From assembly GCA_902774685.1 (NCBI GenBank), contig CACYJH010000002.1, positions 1 to 64,000 on the forward strand: a stretch of 64,000 nt of DNA, in the 5' to 3' direction. Shown one piece after another: positions 53,531 through 63,510 of the stretch (position 1 is the stretch's first letter; each line of letters opens with the position of its first letter). The position numbers and the translations under genes are program-made. The notes below the pieces were generated by a model. That model saw nothing but the letters and a program-made list of their open reading frames with translations. It was not told where the DNA came from and searched no databases. Source of the DNA: an uncultured Methanobrevibacter sp. (GTDB taxonomy: Archaea > Methanobacteriota > Methanobacteria > Methanobacteriales > Methanobacteriaceae).

Positions 53531-55537
53531 TTGAAAGATAAAATATTGTTCCAAATCAAAAGACTGACCCATAAAATGTATTTCAATATAGAAGAGGATG
53601 GAGATAAGTTTGTTTTCCATTTGAAAAAGGGAGTCCCGTTTTCAACAAGCTACTTGATTTTCAAGCATAAGAAAACTGGAAAAAGAATTTCAAAGGAAAT
53701 AAAATCTTCAAAAGCTGTGATTAGTCTTGATGAATTGAATGAACTTGATGAATATGGGAGATTCAATGTCTTTGTAAAGGTATTGGTGATGAACAAGATA
53801 TTCATTCAAAGGATTAAATTCGTATTTCAAAACAGCAACAAAATGATATTTGATAAAAAGAATCATTGTTTATTGGAATCTCTTCAAAGCAAATACTTTA
53901 ATCTTTCTTTCATATATAAGCCTGCTGAATTTATAGCAAAGGCAACTGAATTTAAAAAGGAAAACAATCAAATATTGGTCAAGGGTGAAATTGAAGCATA
54001 TGATGATATTGATTTCAATTCCGTTGAAATATTGATTGCATTGACTAGTCAGTGGAGATATATGCCCTGCAATTGGGAAAAGGATGGAGAAACAATCAAA
54101 TTTGATGTAGCCATCGACTTCGAAATTGATGAAGAGGATATTGGAAACAGACATTATCCTCGCATTCGATTGAAAAAGGATGACATCGTCATAGACAATG
54201 CCAGAATAAAGGCTAAAAACATAAAGATCAATGAAATCGATGATAAATATTTAGATTACATAGAAAACTTCAAGGCATCAGAAGAAACCATTCTTGAAGA
54301 GGAAGCAAAGGGTCTTGATGAGAATGAATATTGCTCCATGCTTTGCATAGCTTCAGACTCCAATCTAATCTTTGAAATCCTAAACAAAAGAGACATCAAT
54401 AGAATGATGAAAAACGAGAAAAGACTCTTGGAACATTTCTCCACCTTGGAAAATAAAAAGCTGGTTTTCTTTGAAAGCTTCGATGGAAAATTCTATGCTG
54501 GCCAATCCAGATACATATATGAAAAGCTATTGGAATTGGGCTATGACAAATATTTTGATTTCGTTTGGTCTTATAGTGGCGACTTGGACATTCCTGGAAA
54601 TCCAATCATCACAGATAGAGACTCTAAAAACTTTAAAAAACTATTGAAGGACTGTGAATACTGGATAACAAACATCAATTTCCCACACTTGAAGGATGAG
54701 GAAGACATAGTTCATCTTCAATCCACATACGGAACACCTTACAAATGCATGGGAACTGATGTAAAAACCAACAGCAAAAAAATCAGAAAGGATATAATAA
54801 ACTTAGGCCCTGGGAAATTGAATTACCTGTTGACAGCCAATGATTTCTCAAAGGAAGTCTTTAAAAGTGCATTCGGCTATGACGGGAAAATAATCAACAA
54901 AGGCTATCCTGCAAACGATATATTCTATCAGAACAATGCCAAAAAGATAGAACAAATCAAAAAGGACCTTAATATTCCAAAAGATAAAAAAATCATCCTT
55001 TATGCTCCAAGCTTTAGGGATGTTGAACTAAGCGATGAAAAGGAAAGAAATTACAAATTGCTGTTGGATTTGAAGGCATTGCATGAAAAGCTATCCGATG
55101 ATCATATTCTTATTGCAAGATTGCATCCTCTTCTTTTGAAGGATTTGGAGATTGAAGATGGTATGAGAGAATTTGTGATGGATCTGTCTGATTATGATGA
55201 AATCACAGATTTATATCTAATCAGCGATGCTCTCATTACTGATTATTCCAGTGCATTCTTCGATTATGCACATAGCAAAAAGCCTATACTCTTCTTTGTT
55301 CCGGATAAGGAGGAATATTCAGGATTTAGAGGATTATACTCCCAAGTTGAGGAAAATCTTCCAGGCCCTGAAATATATGACAGCCAGGAATTGATTGATG
55401 CAATAAGGAACATTGACGATGTAAGTGAAGAATATAAAGGCAAATATGAAGCATTTTATGATAAATATTGTAATTTAGGCCATGGAAACAGCGCTAAAGA
55501 TGTAATAGACATTATCTTTAAGGATGTGGGAAAATGA
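53531..55537 (+). CDS. CDP-glycerol glycerophosphotransferase-like protein lacking the HGTP histidine
   Basis: This 668-residue protein has an N-terminal module at about 15-115 (FHLKKGVPFSTSYLIFKHKK) and a C-terminal TagB/TagF-type domain from about 310: ESFDGKFYAGQSRYIYEKLL, IILYAPSFRDVE, ARLHPLL near 535 and ITDYSSAFFDYAHSKKP near 570. The usual WHGTPLK motif reads STYGTPYKCMG (about 396), so the conserved His is Tyr. The enzyme may be inactive, regulatory, or specific for another substrate. It starts with TTG 53531 behind GGTGAT. Its last codons overlap the start of the next GT2 gene by four bases, so the two are co-translated. Confidence 0.8.
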   Translation: MKDKILFQIKRLTHKMYFNIEEDGDKFVFHLKKGVPFSTSYLIFKHKKTGKRISKEIKSSKAVISLDELNELDEYGRFNVFVKVLVMNKIFIQRIKFVFQNSNKMIFDKKNHCLLESLQSKYFNLSFIYKPAEFIAKATEFKKENNQILVKGEIEAYDDIDFNSVEILIALTSQWRYMPCNWEKDGETIKFDVAIDFEIDEEDIGNRHYPRIRLKKDDIVIDNARIKAKNIKINEIDDKYLDYIENFKASEETILEEEAKGLDENEYCSMLCIASDSNLIFEILNKRDINRMMKNEKRLLEHFSTLENKKLVFFESFDGKFYAGQSRYIYEKLLELGYDKYFDFVWSYSGDLDIPGNPIITDRDSKNFKKLLKDCEYWITNINFPHLKDEEDIVHLQSTYGTPYKCMGTDVKTNSKKIRKDIINLGPGKLNYLLTANDFSKEVFKSAFGYDGKIINKGYPANDIFYQNNAKKIEQIKKDLNIPKDKKIILYAPSFRDVELSDEKERNYKLLLDLKALHEKLSDDHILIARLHPLLLKDLEIEDGMREFVMDLSDYDEITDLYLISDALITDYSSAFFDYAHSKKPILFFVPDKEEYSGFRGLYSQVEENLPGPEIYDSQELIDAIRNIDDVSEEYKGKYEAFYDKYCNLGHGNSAKDVIDIIFKDVGK

Positions 55538-57375
55538 GTGAAGAGAATTTTGAATATAAACTTACTGCAGTTGTACTTGTTTATAATGGTCTGCCATACT
55601 TAAGAAAATGTTTAGAGTCTTTAGTGAATCAGACATTGGATGGTTTGGAGATTTTGCTGATCAATGATGTAAGTACCGATGACAGCTTAAGTGTTTGCAG
55701 GGAATTTGAAAGGGATTACGACAATGTAAGGGTAATCGATAAGGAAATCAATGAAGGATTGGCTACAAATGCCAATCTAGGTATTGAACTTGCAAAGGGA
55801 GAGTATGTCATTCTTGTAGACAATGATGACATAATTCCTTTAGATGCATATGAAAAGCTCTACACCAAGGCTAAGGAAAATGATGCAGACATTTCAGTCG
55901 GCAAGGCTAATTTCATAGTTGGAAACGTTCAGCAGGAAATGAACTACAATGACAAGACTGGATGGGAAGAGGAAAGAGTCATAAACGACATAAACGAATT
56001 CCCTCTTTTGTTCCACGATGCATTTTACTGGAATAAGATCATGAGAAGGGAAATGCTCTTGGAACACAACATCAGATTGCCTATTGGAATGATTTATGCT
56101 GACAGGCTATTCTCTCACACCGCATACATACATGCAAAGAAAATTTCAATAATTCCAGATTGCGTTTACCTATGGAGAAGACATCAAACTTCCTTAAGCA
56201 TGAAAAGGGAAAAGATAGAGAATTACATCAACAGATTGGATTCCTATGATATGAATCTGGAGGAGATTATAGACCATTACCCTGACTACATCAAAATCAT
56301 ATTAAGAAGGATACTTCTGCCGATATACGGAATGCTGAATGATGAAGAGTTTGAAGACATTATCTTCAATAGGGTAAACGATTTCTTTGAAAGGGCAAGC
56401 AAAAATGTGGAGAACATATACGAAAACAATTCAGAGGACATTGACAGCATTTACCTTTATTTGATAAAGAACCAGAAGAGAGCTGAACTGAAAAGGCTCT
56501 TGGAACTGAAGCTAAGTGAAGAGGATGAGGTTGTAAATGAAAATGGTAAGACATATTGGAAGCTTCCATTGTTCAGGGATGAAAGCGTGAATATCCCTGA
56601 TGAACTCTTCGAATTGCATTTCCTCAAAAGCCAATTCGTCAATATTGGAGAGATCGTATCCACTGATGAAAAGATAATATTCAACAATATTCAAATTCCA
56701 AAATATTTCCCATTGGAAGAAGGATATATCGTTTTAAAAGGTAAAACCAACCCTTACGAGGTCTTTGAAGACAATATCCTTTACTATGGATTTGAAAAGA
56801 TTGAAGACGGGGAAAATCTATACAAGGCAGAGGTTCCTATAGATGATTTGGCCATGTTTGAACTCTATGATGTATTCATCAAGTCAAAGCATGAAGATAG
56901 GGTTGCAAATGACTTTAGAGTTAAAAAAGGCACAATTGACAGAATTGACAATGGAAATAAAAATCTTAAGCTCGTCTACACCACAAAGGACAATCTTGTA
57001 GTCACTGCTGAAAAGCTAAACAATGAATTTGAAATTGATTGTGATGAAGAAATGCTTAGATTATTGGTTCCAAAAGGAAAAGAGCTATTGAGAATTCCAA
57101 AAATATACTTGGTGAATGAATTCACAAGTGAAAGGACATACATGAAATTGAATGAAGAAAAGACTGCCTTTGAACTCAAATGGAAATTCTTCCTGGATAA
57201 AGGCTCAACTTACAGTTTCTATATGGTAAGCTTTAACGATAAGGGAATGTTGAGGGATAGGAAAAAATTGAATCCTGCCTTTGTCAAGAAATTCAAAAAG
57301 ATTTCATTGAAGGGTGACGGAAAGGATATTGAAGTATATAAAACCAAAAAAGACGTTAGAATCAAAACCAAATAA
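55534..57375 (+). CDS. Family 2 glycosyltransferase, close relative of the 61006 gene
   Basis: This 613-residue protein has a GT-A domain with AVVLVYNGLPYLRKCLES, INDVSTDDSL and the metal-binding VDNDDIIPLDAY near 94. Residues 90-140 match the gene at 61006 almost throughout (ADISVGKANFIVGN), so the two arose by duplication. A helical middle and a C-terminal beta-rich part (about 345-600) follow. It overlaps the upstream TagF-type gene by ATGA. The coding 3' end (KTKKDVRIKTK, stop at 57375) is itself the first copy of a 49-bp tandem repeat. Confidence 0.85.
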   Translation: MSEENFEYKLTAVVLVYNGLPYLRKCLESLVNQTLDGLEILLINDVSTDDSLSVCREFERDYDNVRVIDKEINEGLATNANLGIELAKGEYVILVDNDDIIPLDAYEKLYTKAKENDADISVGKANFIVGNVQQEMNYNDKTGWEEERVINDINEFPLLFHDAFYWNKIMRREMLLEHNIRLPIGMIYADRLFSHTAYIHAKKISIIPDCVYLWRRHQTSLSMKREKIENYINRLDSYDMNLEEIIDHYPDYIKIILRRILLPIYGMLNDEEFEDIIFNRVNDFFERASKNVENIYENNSEDIDSIYLYLIKNQKRAELKRLLELKLSEEDEVVNENGKTYWKLPLFRDESVNIPDELFELHFLKSQFVNIGEIVSTDEKIIFNNIQIPKYFPLEEGYIVLKGKTNPYEVFEDNILYYGFEKIEDGENLYKAEVPIDDLAMFELYDVFIKSKHEDRVANDFRVKKGTIDRIDNGNKNLKLVYTTKDNLVVTAEKLNNEFEIDCDEEMLRLLVPKGKELLRIPKIYLVNEFTSERTYMKLNEEKTAFELKWKFFLDKGSTYSFYMVSFNDKGMLRDRKKLNPAFVKKFKKISLKGDGKDIEVYKTKKDVRIKTK

Positions 57376-57499
57376 ACAAGAAACAACATAAAACCAAAAA
57401 AACGTTAGAATCAAAACCAAATAAACAAGAAACAACATAAAACCAAAAAAACGTTAGAATCAAAACCAAATAAACAAGAAACAACATAAAACCAAAAAA
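57338..57499. repeat. 49-bp tandem repeat covering the 3' end of a GT2 gene
   Basis: Copies begin at 57338 (50 bp), 57388, 57437 and 57486 (partial). Copies two and three are identical; copy one, the coding one, has one extra base (AAGACG versus AAACG). The repeated unit includes the last codons and stop of the GT2 gene at 55534, so extra copies are non-coding duplicates of the gene tail. Confidence 0.92.
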
Positions 57500-57551
57500 T
57501 CCAAATATTATTTTTAATTATTCATTAATTTTTTTTATTGAGAGGTGTAGG

Positions 57552-59594
57552 ATGTTAGAAAAGATTTTTAAATCATACATTAGTGCTGAAGAGCTTGACA
57601 AGATGTATGACATGGGACTTGAAGAAAGTGAAAACTCACTGATTTTCAATTTGATGAAAAATGAAAATTCCAAAAGCATTCCCTTTTTGAAAAAATATGT
57701 TGTCTTGAAGCATAGGTCAAGCAAAAAGGAAATAAGCAAGGAAATATCCAAATCAGTCAAATTCAGTGGAGACGATGTAAGCAAATTGAAATCAGGAGTC
57801 ATCGATCCTTTCCTAAAGTTCAAGCTTGGGAAAAAGACCATTCAGATTAGGCCTAAATTCATAAAGCAACACGAAGATAAATCTCTTTTGGACAATAAGA
57901 ACAGATACATATTGGAATCTTACCCAACAGTCAATAAGAAAATTTCATTTGTAAAAAGGGATGGAGTGTTGAAAACCTATCTCGAATCTGTTGAAGAAAC
58001 AGCCCACCGCTTAAGATTAAGCGGAAAGGTGAAAGTCTTGGATGATGGCGAATTTGACGAAATCGAAATGTTTGCAGAATCAAATAAGGGTGGTGAACTC
58101 CATATTCCATGCGAATGGAAAGAAAATGGAGAATACTATGACTTCGCCTTTGATTTCGATTCAGATGAAATGGCTGAAAAATTAAAGGGAATTGAAATAA
58201 ACAGTGCATGGACCTTGAGTGCGATATTGAAAAAGGACGGTGAAGAAATTGACCGCGACAATCTGCGCACCAACAAAATATCAAGCTTTGAAAAAGAAGC
58301 TGACTATAATCTCCAATCAATGAAAATCAATGATTTCCTTGCTGGGGATAAGGATATATGCCTCCTATTGTATTCCACAAAAAGCCGCAACTTGAAATTC
58401 CAGATACTCTCTGAAGAAAGATATGAAAAACAGATTATGAAAGCCAAGAATCTTGATAGATACCAATACTTTAAAGAGACTCTTGACATTGATGACGATT
58501 TGGTCTTCTTTGAAAGCTTCCATGGAAAGTACAACAACAATCCAAAATACCTGTATGAAAAAATGCTTGAATTGGGATATGACAGCAAATTTAAATTCGT
58601 TTGGTCATTCAAAGATGAAGATGTGGATTCAACTGGGGCACAGGATATAATACCAGGAAATCCAATCATCGTAAATGATGAAGAGGAGGACTATTACAAA
58701 TATCTGGCCTCTGCCAAATACAAGATAAACAATGCAACTTTCCTGAACATAATTGACAAAAGAAAAAAGGTGGTCCATCTGCAGACATGGCATGGAACCC
58801 CGCTTAAAAGATTGGGATCAGATATTGATGTTGAAAATCCGGGAGTGAGCTGGAACCATTTCAACAATGAAGTGAAAACCTGGAACTATCTGATATCAGC
58901 AAACCGTTTCTCTACAGAAACCTTTAAAAGGGCCTTTAACTATAAAAACAAGGTCTTGGAAATGGGATATCCTGCAAACGACATATTCTATCAGGACAAT
59001 GAAATGAAGATAAATGAACTAAAGAATAAGTTTGATATAGATACTGATAAAAAAATTATACTTTATGCACCTACCTTTAGAGATAATAAGTTTGACGAAG
59101 AAGGAAATCGTATCTTTGACTTAGAGTTGGATTTAAATAAACTCTACAATCAATTAAATGATAAGTATTTTTTAATCATAAAAACCCATTATGTGGTTTC
59201 AAAGGAATTGAAGATTGATGAGGAGATGAAGGATTTCGTGATTGACCTTTCCAATCATGATGACATTCATGAACTGTTCATACTTGCAGACATATTGATA
59301 ACAGATTATTCATCTGTATTCTTCGATTATGCACACAGCAAAAGGCCGATTTTATTCTTTATGCCAGACCTTGAAGAGTATATCAGCTCCAGAGGGGTTT
59401 ATGAAGATATTCTTGAAAACCTGCCAGGGCCTAAAGTGATTGACAATGATGAATTGATTGATTGCCTGAATGATATAGATAAGGTTGAAGAGGAATATTC
59501 TAAGTCATATGAAGAGTTCTACAATACATATTGTGATGAAGGACATGGTGATGCATCAGAAAGAATTGTTGAGGAAGTCTTTGGAAAATTATAA
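57552..59594 (+). CDS. CDP-glycerol glycerophosphotransferase-like protein
   Basis: This 680-residue protein has an N-terminal beta-rich module at about 25-125 (NLMKNENSKSIPFLKKYVVL; KFSGDDVSKL; RYILESYPTVNKK) and a TagB/TagF-type catalytic domain from about 318: ESFHGKYNNNPKYLYEKML, WHGTPLKRLGSD near 413, LGYPANDIFY-like MGYPANDIFY, IILYAPTFRDN, IIKTHYVVSKEL and ITDYSSVFFDYAHSKRPI near 586. All expected conserved residues are present. Known relatives transfer glycerol- or ribitol-phosphate units to build teichoic-acid chains. The start follows GAGGTG. It is followed by a shorter member of the family after 35 bases. Confidence 0.86.
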   Translation: MLEKIFKSYISAEELDKMYDMGLEESENSLIFNLMKNENSKSIPFLKKYVVLKHRSSKKEISKEISKSVKFSGDDVSKLKSGVIDPFLKFKLGKKTIQIRPKFIKQHEDKSLLDNKNRYILESYPTVNKKISFVKRDGVLKTYLESVEETAHRLRLSGKVKVLDDGEFDEIEMFAESNKGGELHIPCEWKENGEYYDFAFDFDSDEMAEKLKGIEINSAWTLSAILKKDGEEIDRDNLRTNKISSFEKEADYNLQSMKINDFLAGDKDICLLLYSTKSRNLKFQILSEERYEKQIMKAKNLDRYQYFKETLDIDDDLVFFESFHGKYNNNPKYLYEKMLELGYDSKFKFVWSFKDEDVDSTGAQDIIPGNPIIVNDEEEDYYKYLASAKYKINNATFLNIIDKRKKVVHLQTWHGTPLKRLGSDIDVENPGVSWNHFNNEVKTWNYLISANRFSTETFKRAFNYKNKVLEMGYPANDIFYQDNEMKINELKNKFDIDTDKKIILYAPTFRDNKFDEEGNRIFDLELDLNKLYNQLNDKYFLIIKTHYVVSKELKIDEEMKDFVIDLSNHDDIHELFILADILITDYSSVFFDYAHSKRPILFFMPDLEEYISSRGVYEDILENLPGPKVIDNDELIDCLNDIDKVEEEYSKSYEEFYNTYCDEGHGDASERIVEEVFGKL

Positions 59595-59629
59595 GATATT
59601 AATTAAGGGAATTGAACTGAGGAGTAAAA

Positions 59630-60844
59630 ATGAGTTTCAAAAAGAAGATAAAGCAAATGATTCCAAATGAACAGAACAATTGGAGAAATAAGTTAAGATT
59701 ATATCGTAAAATAGCCAAACATGTGTCAACTGATGATAAGACCATTCTTTTCCAGTCAAGTGTTGGCCGTAATTACAGCGGAAACACCCGTTACATCTAT
59801 GAAGAAATGATTGAAAAGGGTCTTGACAAGAAATACAAATGCTATTGGGTATTTGAAAAATCCATATATGATAAGATAGACCTTCCAGGAAATGCTAAAA
59901 AGTTAGATAAAAGCAGCTTTAAATTCCTATATACCAGCCTTAAAAGCAAATATTGGATCTTTGATACAAGACAGCCTAATTATCTTAAAAAACCAAAGGA
60001 TACCGTATTTATAGAAACATGGCATGGAACTCCTCTCAAAAAACTGGCTTTGGATATGGAAAAGGTGGATATGAGTGGAAACACCAATATCAAGCAATAC
60101 AGAAAAAGATTCAAAAAGCATACCTCCCAGTGGGATTATCTCGTATCCCAAAACAGCTATTCAACTGAAATCTTTAGAAGGGCATTTGCTTTCAATGGAG
60201 AAATGCTTGAAATAGGCTATCCAAGAAACGATATCCTTTTCAGCAAAAACAATGATGAGGATATCAAAAAGATCAAGGAAAAAATGAATATTCCTAAAGA
60301 CAAGAAGGTCATGCTTTATGCTCCAACATGGAGAGACAATGAATTCTATAAAAATGGAATATATAAGTTTGCCACCCAAATGGACTTTGACGCAATGAAG
60401 GAAAGCTTAGGTGACGAATATGTCCTCATTGTAAAATACCATTATTCAGTAAAGGACAATATCGATTGGGAAAAATATGCTCCATTCATCATAGAATGCA
60501 ATGAGCTTTGGGACATTCAGGAACTTTATCTGATATCAGATATTCTAATAACAGACTACTCCTCAGTCATGTTCGATTATGCAATACTCAAAAGACCGAT
60601 GTTCTTCTTTACCTATGACCTTGAATTCTATAAGAACAACTTAAGGGATTTCTACTTCGATATGGTTGAAGAGGTTCCGGGTCCTATAGTGATGACTACA
60701 GAAGAGCTGATAAGTGAAATAGCAGAATTCAGCGAAGAGAGCTATATGGAAAAATACGGTGAAAAATACAATAGGTTCAACGAAAAGTATAATGAATTTG
60801 ATGATGGAACCGCAAGTGATGAAATCATCAAGCTATTGAAATAG
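59630..60844 (+). CDS. Short TagB-like glycerophosphotransferase
   Basis: This 404-residue protein consists almost only of the TagB/TagF-type domain: SSVGRNYSGNTRYIYEEMI (about 43-61), WHGTPLKKLALD near 131, IGYPRNDILF, VMLYAPTWRDNEFY, IVKYHYSV near 262 and ITDYSSVMFDYAILKRP near 306. Its short length and lack of the N-terminal module are like TagB-type primases, which add the first polyol phosphate, whereas TagF-type enzymes extend. That assignment is an analogy. The start follows GAGGAG, and it is probably co-transcribed with the gene at 57552. Confidence 0.86.
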   Translation: MSFKKKIKQMIPNEQNNWRNKLRLYRKIAKHVSTDDKTILFQSSVGRNYSGNTRYIYEEMIEKGLDKKYKCYWVFEKSIYDKIDLPGNAKKLDKSSFKFLYTSLKSKYWIFDTRQPNYLKKPKDTVFIETWHGTPLKKLALDMEKVDMSGNTNIKQYRKRFKKHTSQWDYLVSQNSYSTEIFRRAFAFNGEMLEIGYPRNDILFSKNNDEDIKKIKEKMNIPKDKKVMLYAPTWRDNEFYKNGIYKFATQMDFDAMKESLGDEYVLIVKYHYSVKDNIDWEKYAPFIIECNELWDIQELYLISDILITDYSSVMFDYAILKRPMFFFTYDLEFYKNNLRDFYFDMVEEVPGPIVMTTEELISEIAEFSEESYMEKYGEKYNRFNEKYNEFDDGTASDEIIKLLK

Positions 60845-61005
60845 GCCCAACTAAAAGGCCATCAATATTTTAAAATATTAAAATTGAATCAAATACAATC
60901 AAATTACCAATTAAAAAAAAATTCTAAATAGAATCAAAACTTAATCAAATAATCAATTAAAAAAAATATCTAGTTTGAATAAAATTTTAAATCAAGTGAC
61001 CAAAT

Positions 61006-63393
61006 ATGAAAAATGCTGTTAAAAGTCTTATAAAAAATTCTTTCGGAAAACCTTATTTTGAGATAAAGGAATTGGATGATGGATGGAAATTCCATCTTAA
61101 AAAGTCTGTTCCATTCTCAAAGAATTTCCTAGTAGTGAAATCCAAGAAGAATGGAAAGGCTATTGTAAAGGAAATAGTCGAATCAGAAGCCAACTTAAGA
61201 ATTGAAGAGTTGGAAAGCTTTGGGCAACTGGGAAAATCAGACGTGTTCATCAAAATAAGAACTGCTGGAAAGGAATTTAAAATTGTATCTCCATTTGTTG
61301 AGCAAAACGAAGGAAAATACTTGATAGACAAGGAAAACAGCATTTTTGCTAAAACTTTTGAGAAAAATGATTCAACATTAGGCATTGAGTTGACTGATAA
61401 GCTTGACGAACTTTTGACCAAATTCAGAAGAGATGAGATTGAAAACAAAGAGCATAAGGCCTTTTTAAACGAAAAAATAAATGAAATAGACGAAACCTCA
61501 ATAAATTTAACAAAGGTTTATGGAACAGACATCTCCGAAATATACTATAGAAAGCCGGAAGGTGATGAGTATCCATACAAATTAAGTTCCATAGTTTTGG
61601 TATATAATGGTGAGGAATACTTGAGGCCATGCCTTGACTCACTGGTTAACCAGACATTGGATGGTCTTGAAATAATATTGATCAATGACAAAAGCACAGA
61701 CTGCAGTTTGGACATCTGCAAGGAATATGCATCAAAGCATGATAACATAAGAATCATAGACAAGCAGGACAATCATGGATTGGCTACAAGCGCCAATATG
61801 GGTATTCAAATAGCTAAAGGAGAATATGTGATTCTTGTAGACAATGATGACATAATACCTAAGGATGCATATGAAAAACTGTACAATAAGGCAAAGGAAC
61901 ATGATGCAGACATTTCAGTTGGAAAGGCTAATTTCATTGTTGGAAATTGGCAGCAGGAAATGAGGGATTTCGAAAGGACAGTATGGAATGAGGAAAAGGT
62001 GTTCAAGACCGAAGACTATACAAAAATATTTTGTGAAGCATTCTACTGGAACAAGATAATGAGAAAGGAATTCCTTATGGACAATGACATCTATCTTCCT
62101 GTAGAGACCAAAGTCTATGCTGACAGGAAATTTGTCCACGAAGCATTTTGCCGTGCAAATAAGATAGCCATGATTCCAGATTGCGTTTACCTATGGAGAA
62201 GGGTCACTGAGACAGATCAGGAATCCTTAAGCATGAGAAGGAAGGAAGCATGGAATTATATCGATAGAATAGATTCATATGAGAAGAATCTTGATTTCTA
62301 CACCGGCTTTTATAAGAATTACTTCAAGAGACTTATGAGAAGGGTCATCTACCCGATTGAAGGAATCATAGACAATGAAGAGTTTGAAAAGGTCTATTTT
62401 GAAAGGGGAGCTTCACTTTTGAAAAGGGAATGCCCTAAGGTGGATGATTTGTATGAAAATGACATGACCACACTTGAAAATATTTACCTATACCTAAGCC
62501 TCAATGACTGCAGGGATGAGATAAAGGAACTCATAATCAATAACGAGGATTATAGGGATTTGGTTGACATAGATGAAAAGACATATTGGAACATTCCCCT
62601 CTTTAGAAATGAGGAATTAGGCATTCCAGATGAGATATTCGAGGTCAAGTCCTTGATGTCAAACTTCATTGACATTGAGGAGTTGAGCACTGACAGGGAT
62701 TATATTAGATTCAAAAATGTCAGATTGCCTAAATATCTTGATGTTGAAAGTGCAGAAATCTTCTTAATGGAAAGGATAGGTGTTGATGAGGTCTTGGAAG
62801 AGAACTTCAAATCCTATGAATTGGTGGAATCCGACGAAAGGAATGTGTTCAACCTAAATATACCAATAGCTGATTTGAACCTTTTCCAAATACATGATGT
62901 GTACCTTCAGGCAAACTATAAATCCAAAAGCCCGAATAAGGTCAGGATTAGGGAAAAGTGCATAGGTGCAATAGAAAACAACAATGACAAAATAGAGATT
63001 TATGCAACCAAAAAGAGAAGCAACATTGCCATTTCAACCAATTATTATGACAAATTCAAATTTGAATTGATTTCAGATGATATGGGAATGACCTTGATAA
63101 ACAAATCTGAAGGAAAGATCAAAAGGGAAATGCCTATATTCATAAAAGATTTGAAAACTGGAGGATTCATAAAATTCATTTTCTATAAAGACTTGTTTGA
63201 AGATAACATCAAATGGACAGAATTGGATGAAAAAGGAAATTATGGATTTTATCTAAGTGCCTTAAGAAATGGAATAATAAAAATGGGAGCTCCTATGAAA
63301 AAATCCGATCTGATAGATTTCAAGGATATGAAAATGGACAATATAAGACTCTATGAAGATAAAGAAGGAAACATTAAATTAGATATCCTATAA
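61006..63393 (+). CDS. Family 2 glycosyltransferase carrying the TagF-type N-terminal module
   Basis: This 795-residue protein begins with a beta-rich module at residues 20-125 (FHLKKSVPFSKNFLVVKSKK) that closely resembles the front of the TagF-type protein at 53531 (FHLKKGVPFSTSYLIFKHKK). After a linker, a GT-A domain begins at about 185: SSIVLVYNGEEYLRPCLDS, INDKSTDCSL and the metal-binding VDNDDIIPKDAY near 277. The rest follows the GT2 gene at 55534, including a C-terminal beta-rich region. The shared front suggests the module targets different enzymes to the same polymer or membrane site. The ribosome site is weak (GTGA). Confidence 0.84.
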   Translation: MKNAVKSLIKNSFGKPYFEIKELDDGWKFHLKKSVPFSKNFLVVKSKKNGKAIVKEIVESEANLRIEELESFGQLGKSDVFIKIRTAGKEFKIVSPFVEQNEGKYLIDKENSIFAKTFEKNDSTLGIELTDKLDELLTKFRRDEIENKEHKAFLNEKINEIDETSINLTKVYGTDISEIYYRKPEGDEYPYKLSSIVLVYNGEEYLRPCLDSLVNQTLDGLEIILINDKSTDCSLDICKEYASKHDNIRIIDKQDNHGLATSANMGIQIAKGEYVILVDNDDIIPKDAYEKLYNKAKEHDADISVGKANFIVGNWQQEMRDFERTVWNEEKVFKTEDYTKIFCEAFYWNKIMRKEFLMDNDIYLPVETKVYADRKFVHEAFCRANKIAMIPDCVYLWRRVTETDQESLSMRRKEAWNYIDRIDSYEKNLDFYTGFYKNYFKRLMRRVIYPIEGIIDNEEFEKVYFERGASLLKRECPKVDDLYENDMTTLENIYLYLSLNDCRDEIKELIINNEDYRDLVDIDEKTYWNIPLFRNEELGIPDEIFEVKSLMSNFIDIEELSTDRDYIRFKNVRLPKYLDVESAEIFLMERIGVDEVLEENFKSYELVESDERNVFNLNIPIADLNLFQIHDVYLQANYKSKSPNKVRIREKCIGAIENNNDKIEIYATKKRSNIAISTNYYDKFKFELISDDMGMTLINKSEGKIKREMPIFIKDLKTGGFIKFIFYKDLFEDNIKWTELDEKGNYGFYLSALRNGIIKMGAPMKKSDLIDFKDMKMDNIRLYEDKEGNIKLDIL

Positions 63394-63510
63394 AAAAAGA
63401 TTGATGTCTTAGTGAAAAATAGATTGATGAAAAAATAAGTATCCTTGAATTGAAAAGAATTGATCTTGTTAAATAAAAAAATAAAAAAAGAAAGGGAAAT
63501 AAATTATTGC

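Noticed and set aside
57338-57499. Insertion-sequence scar or CRISPR
   Set aside because: The repeats are contiguous copies of the gene's own tail without spacers, terminal inverted repeats or transposase.
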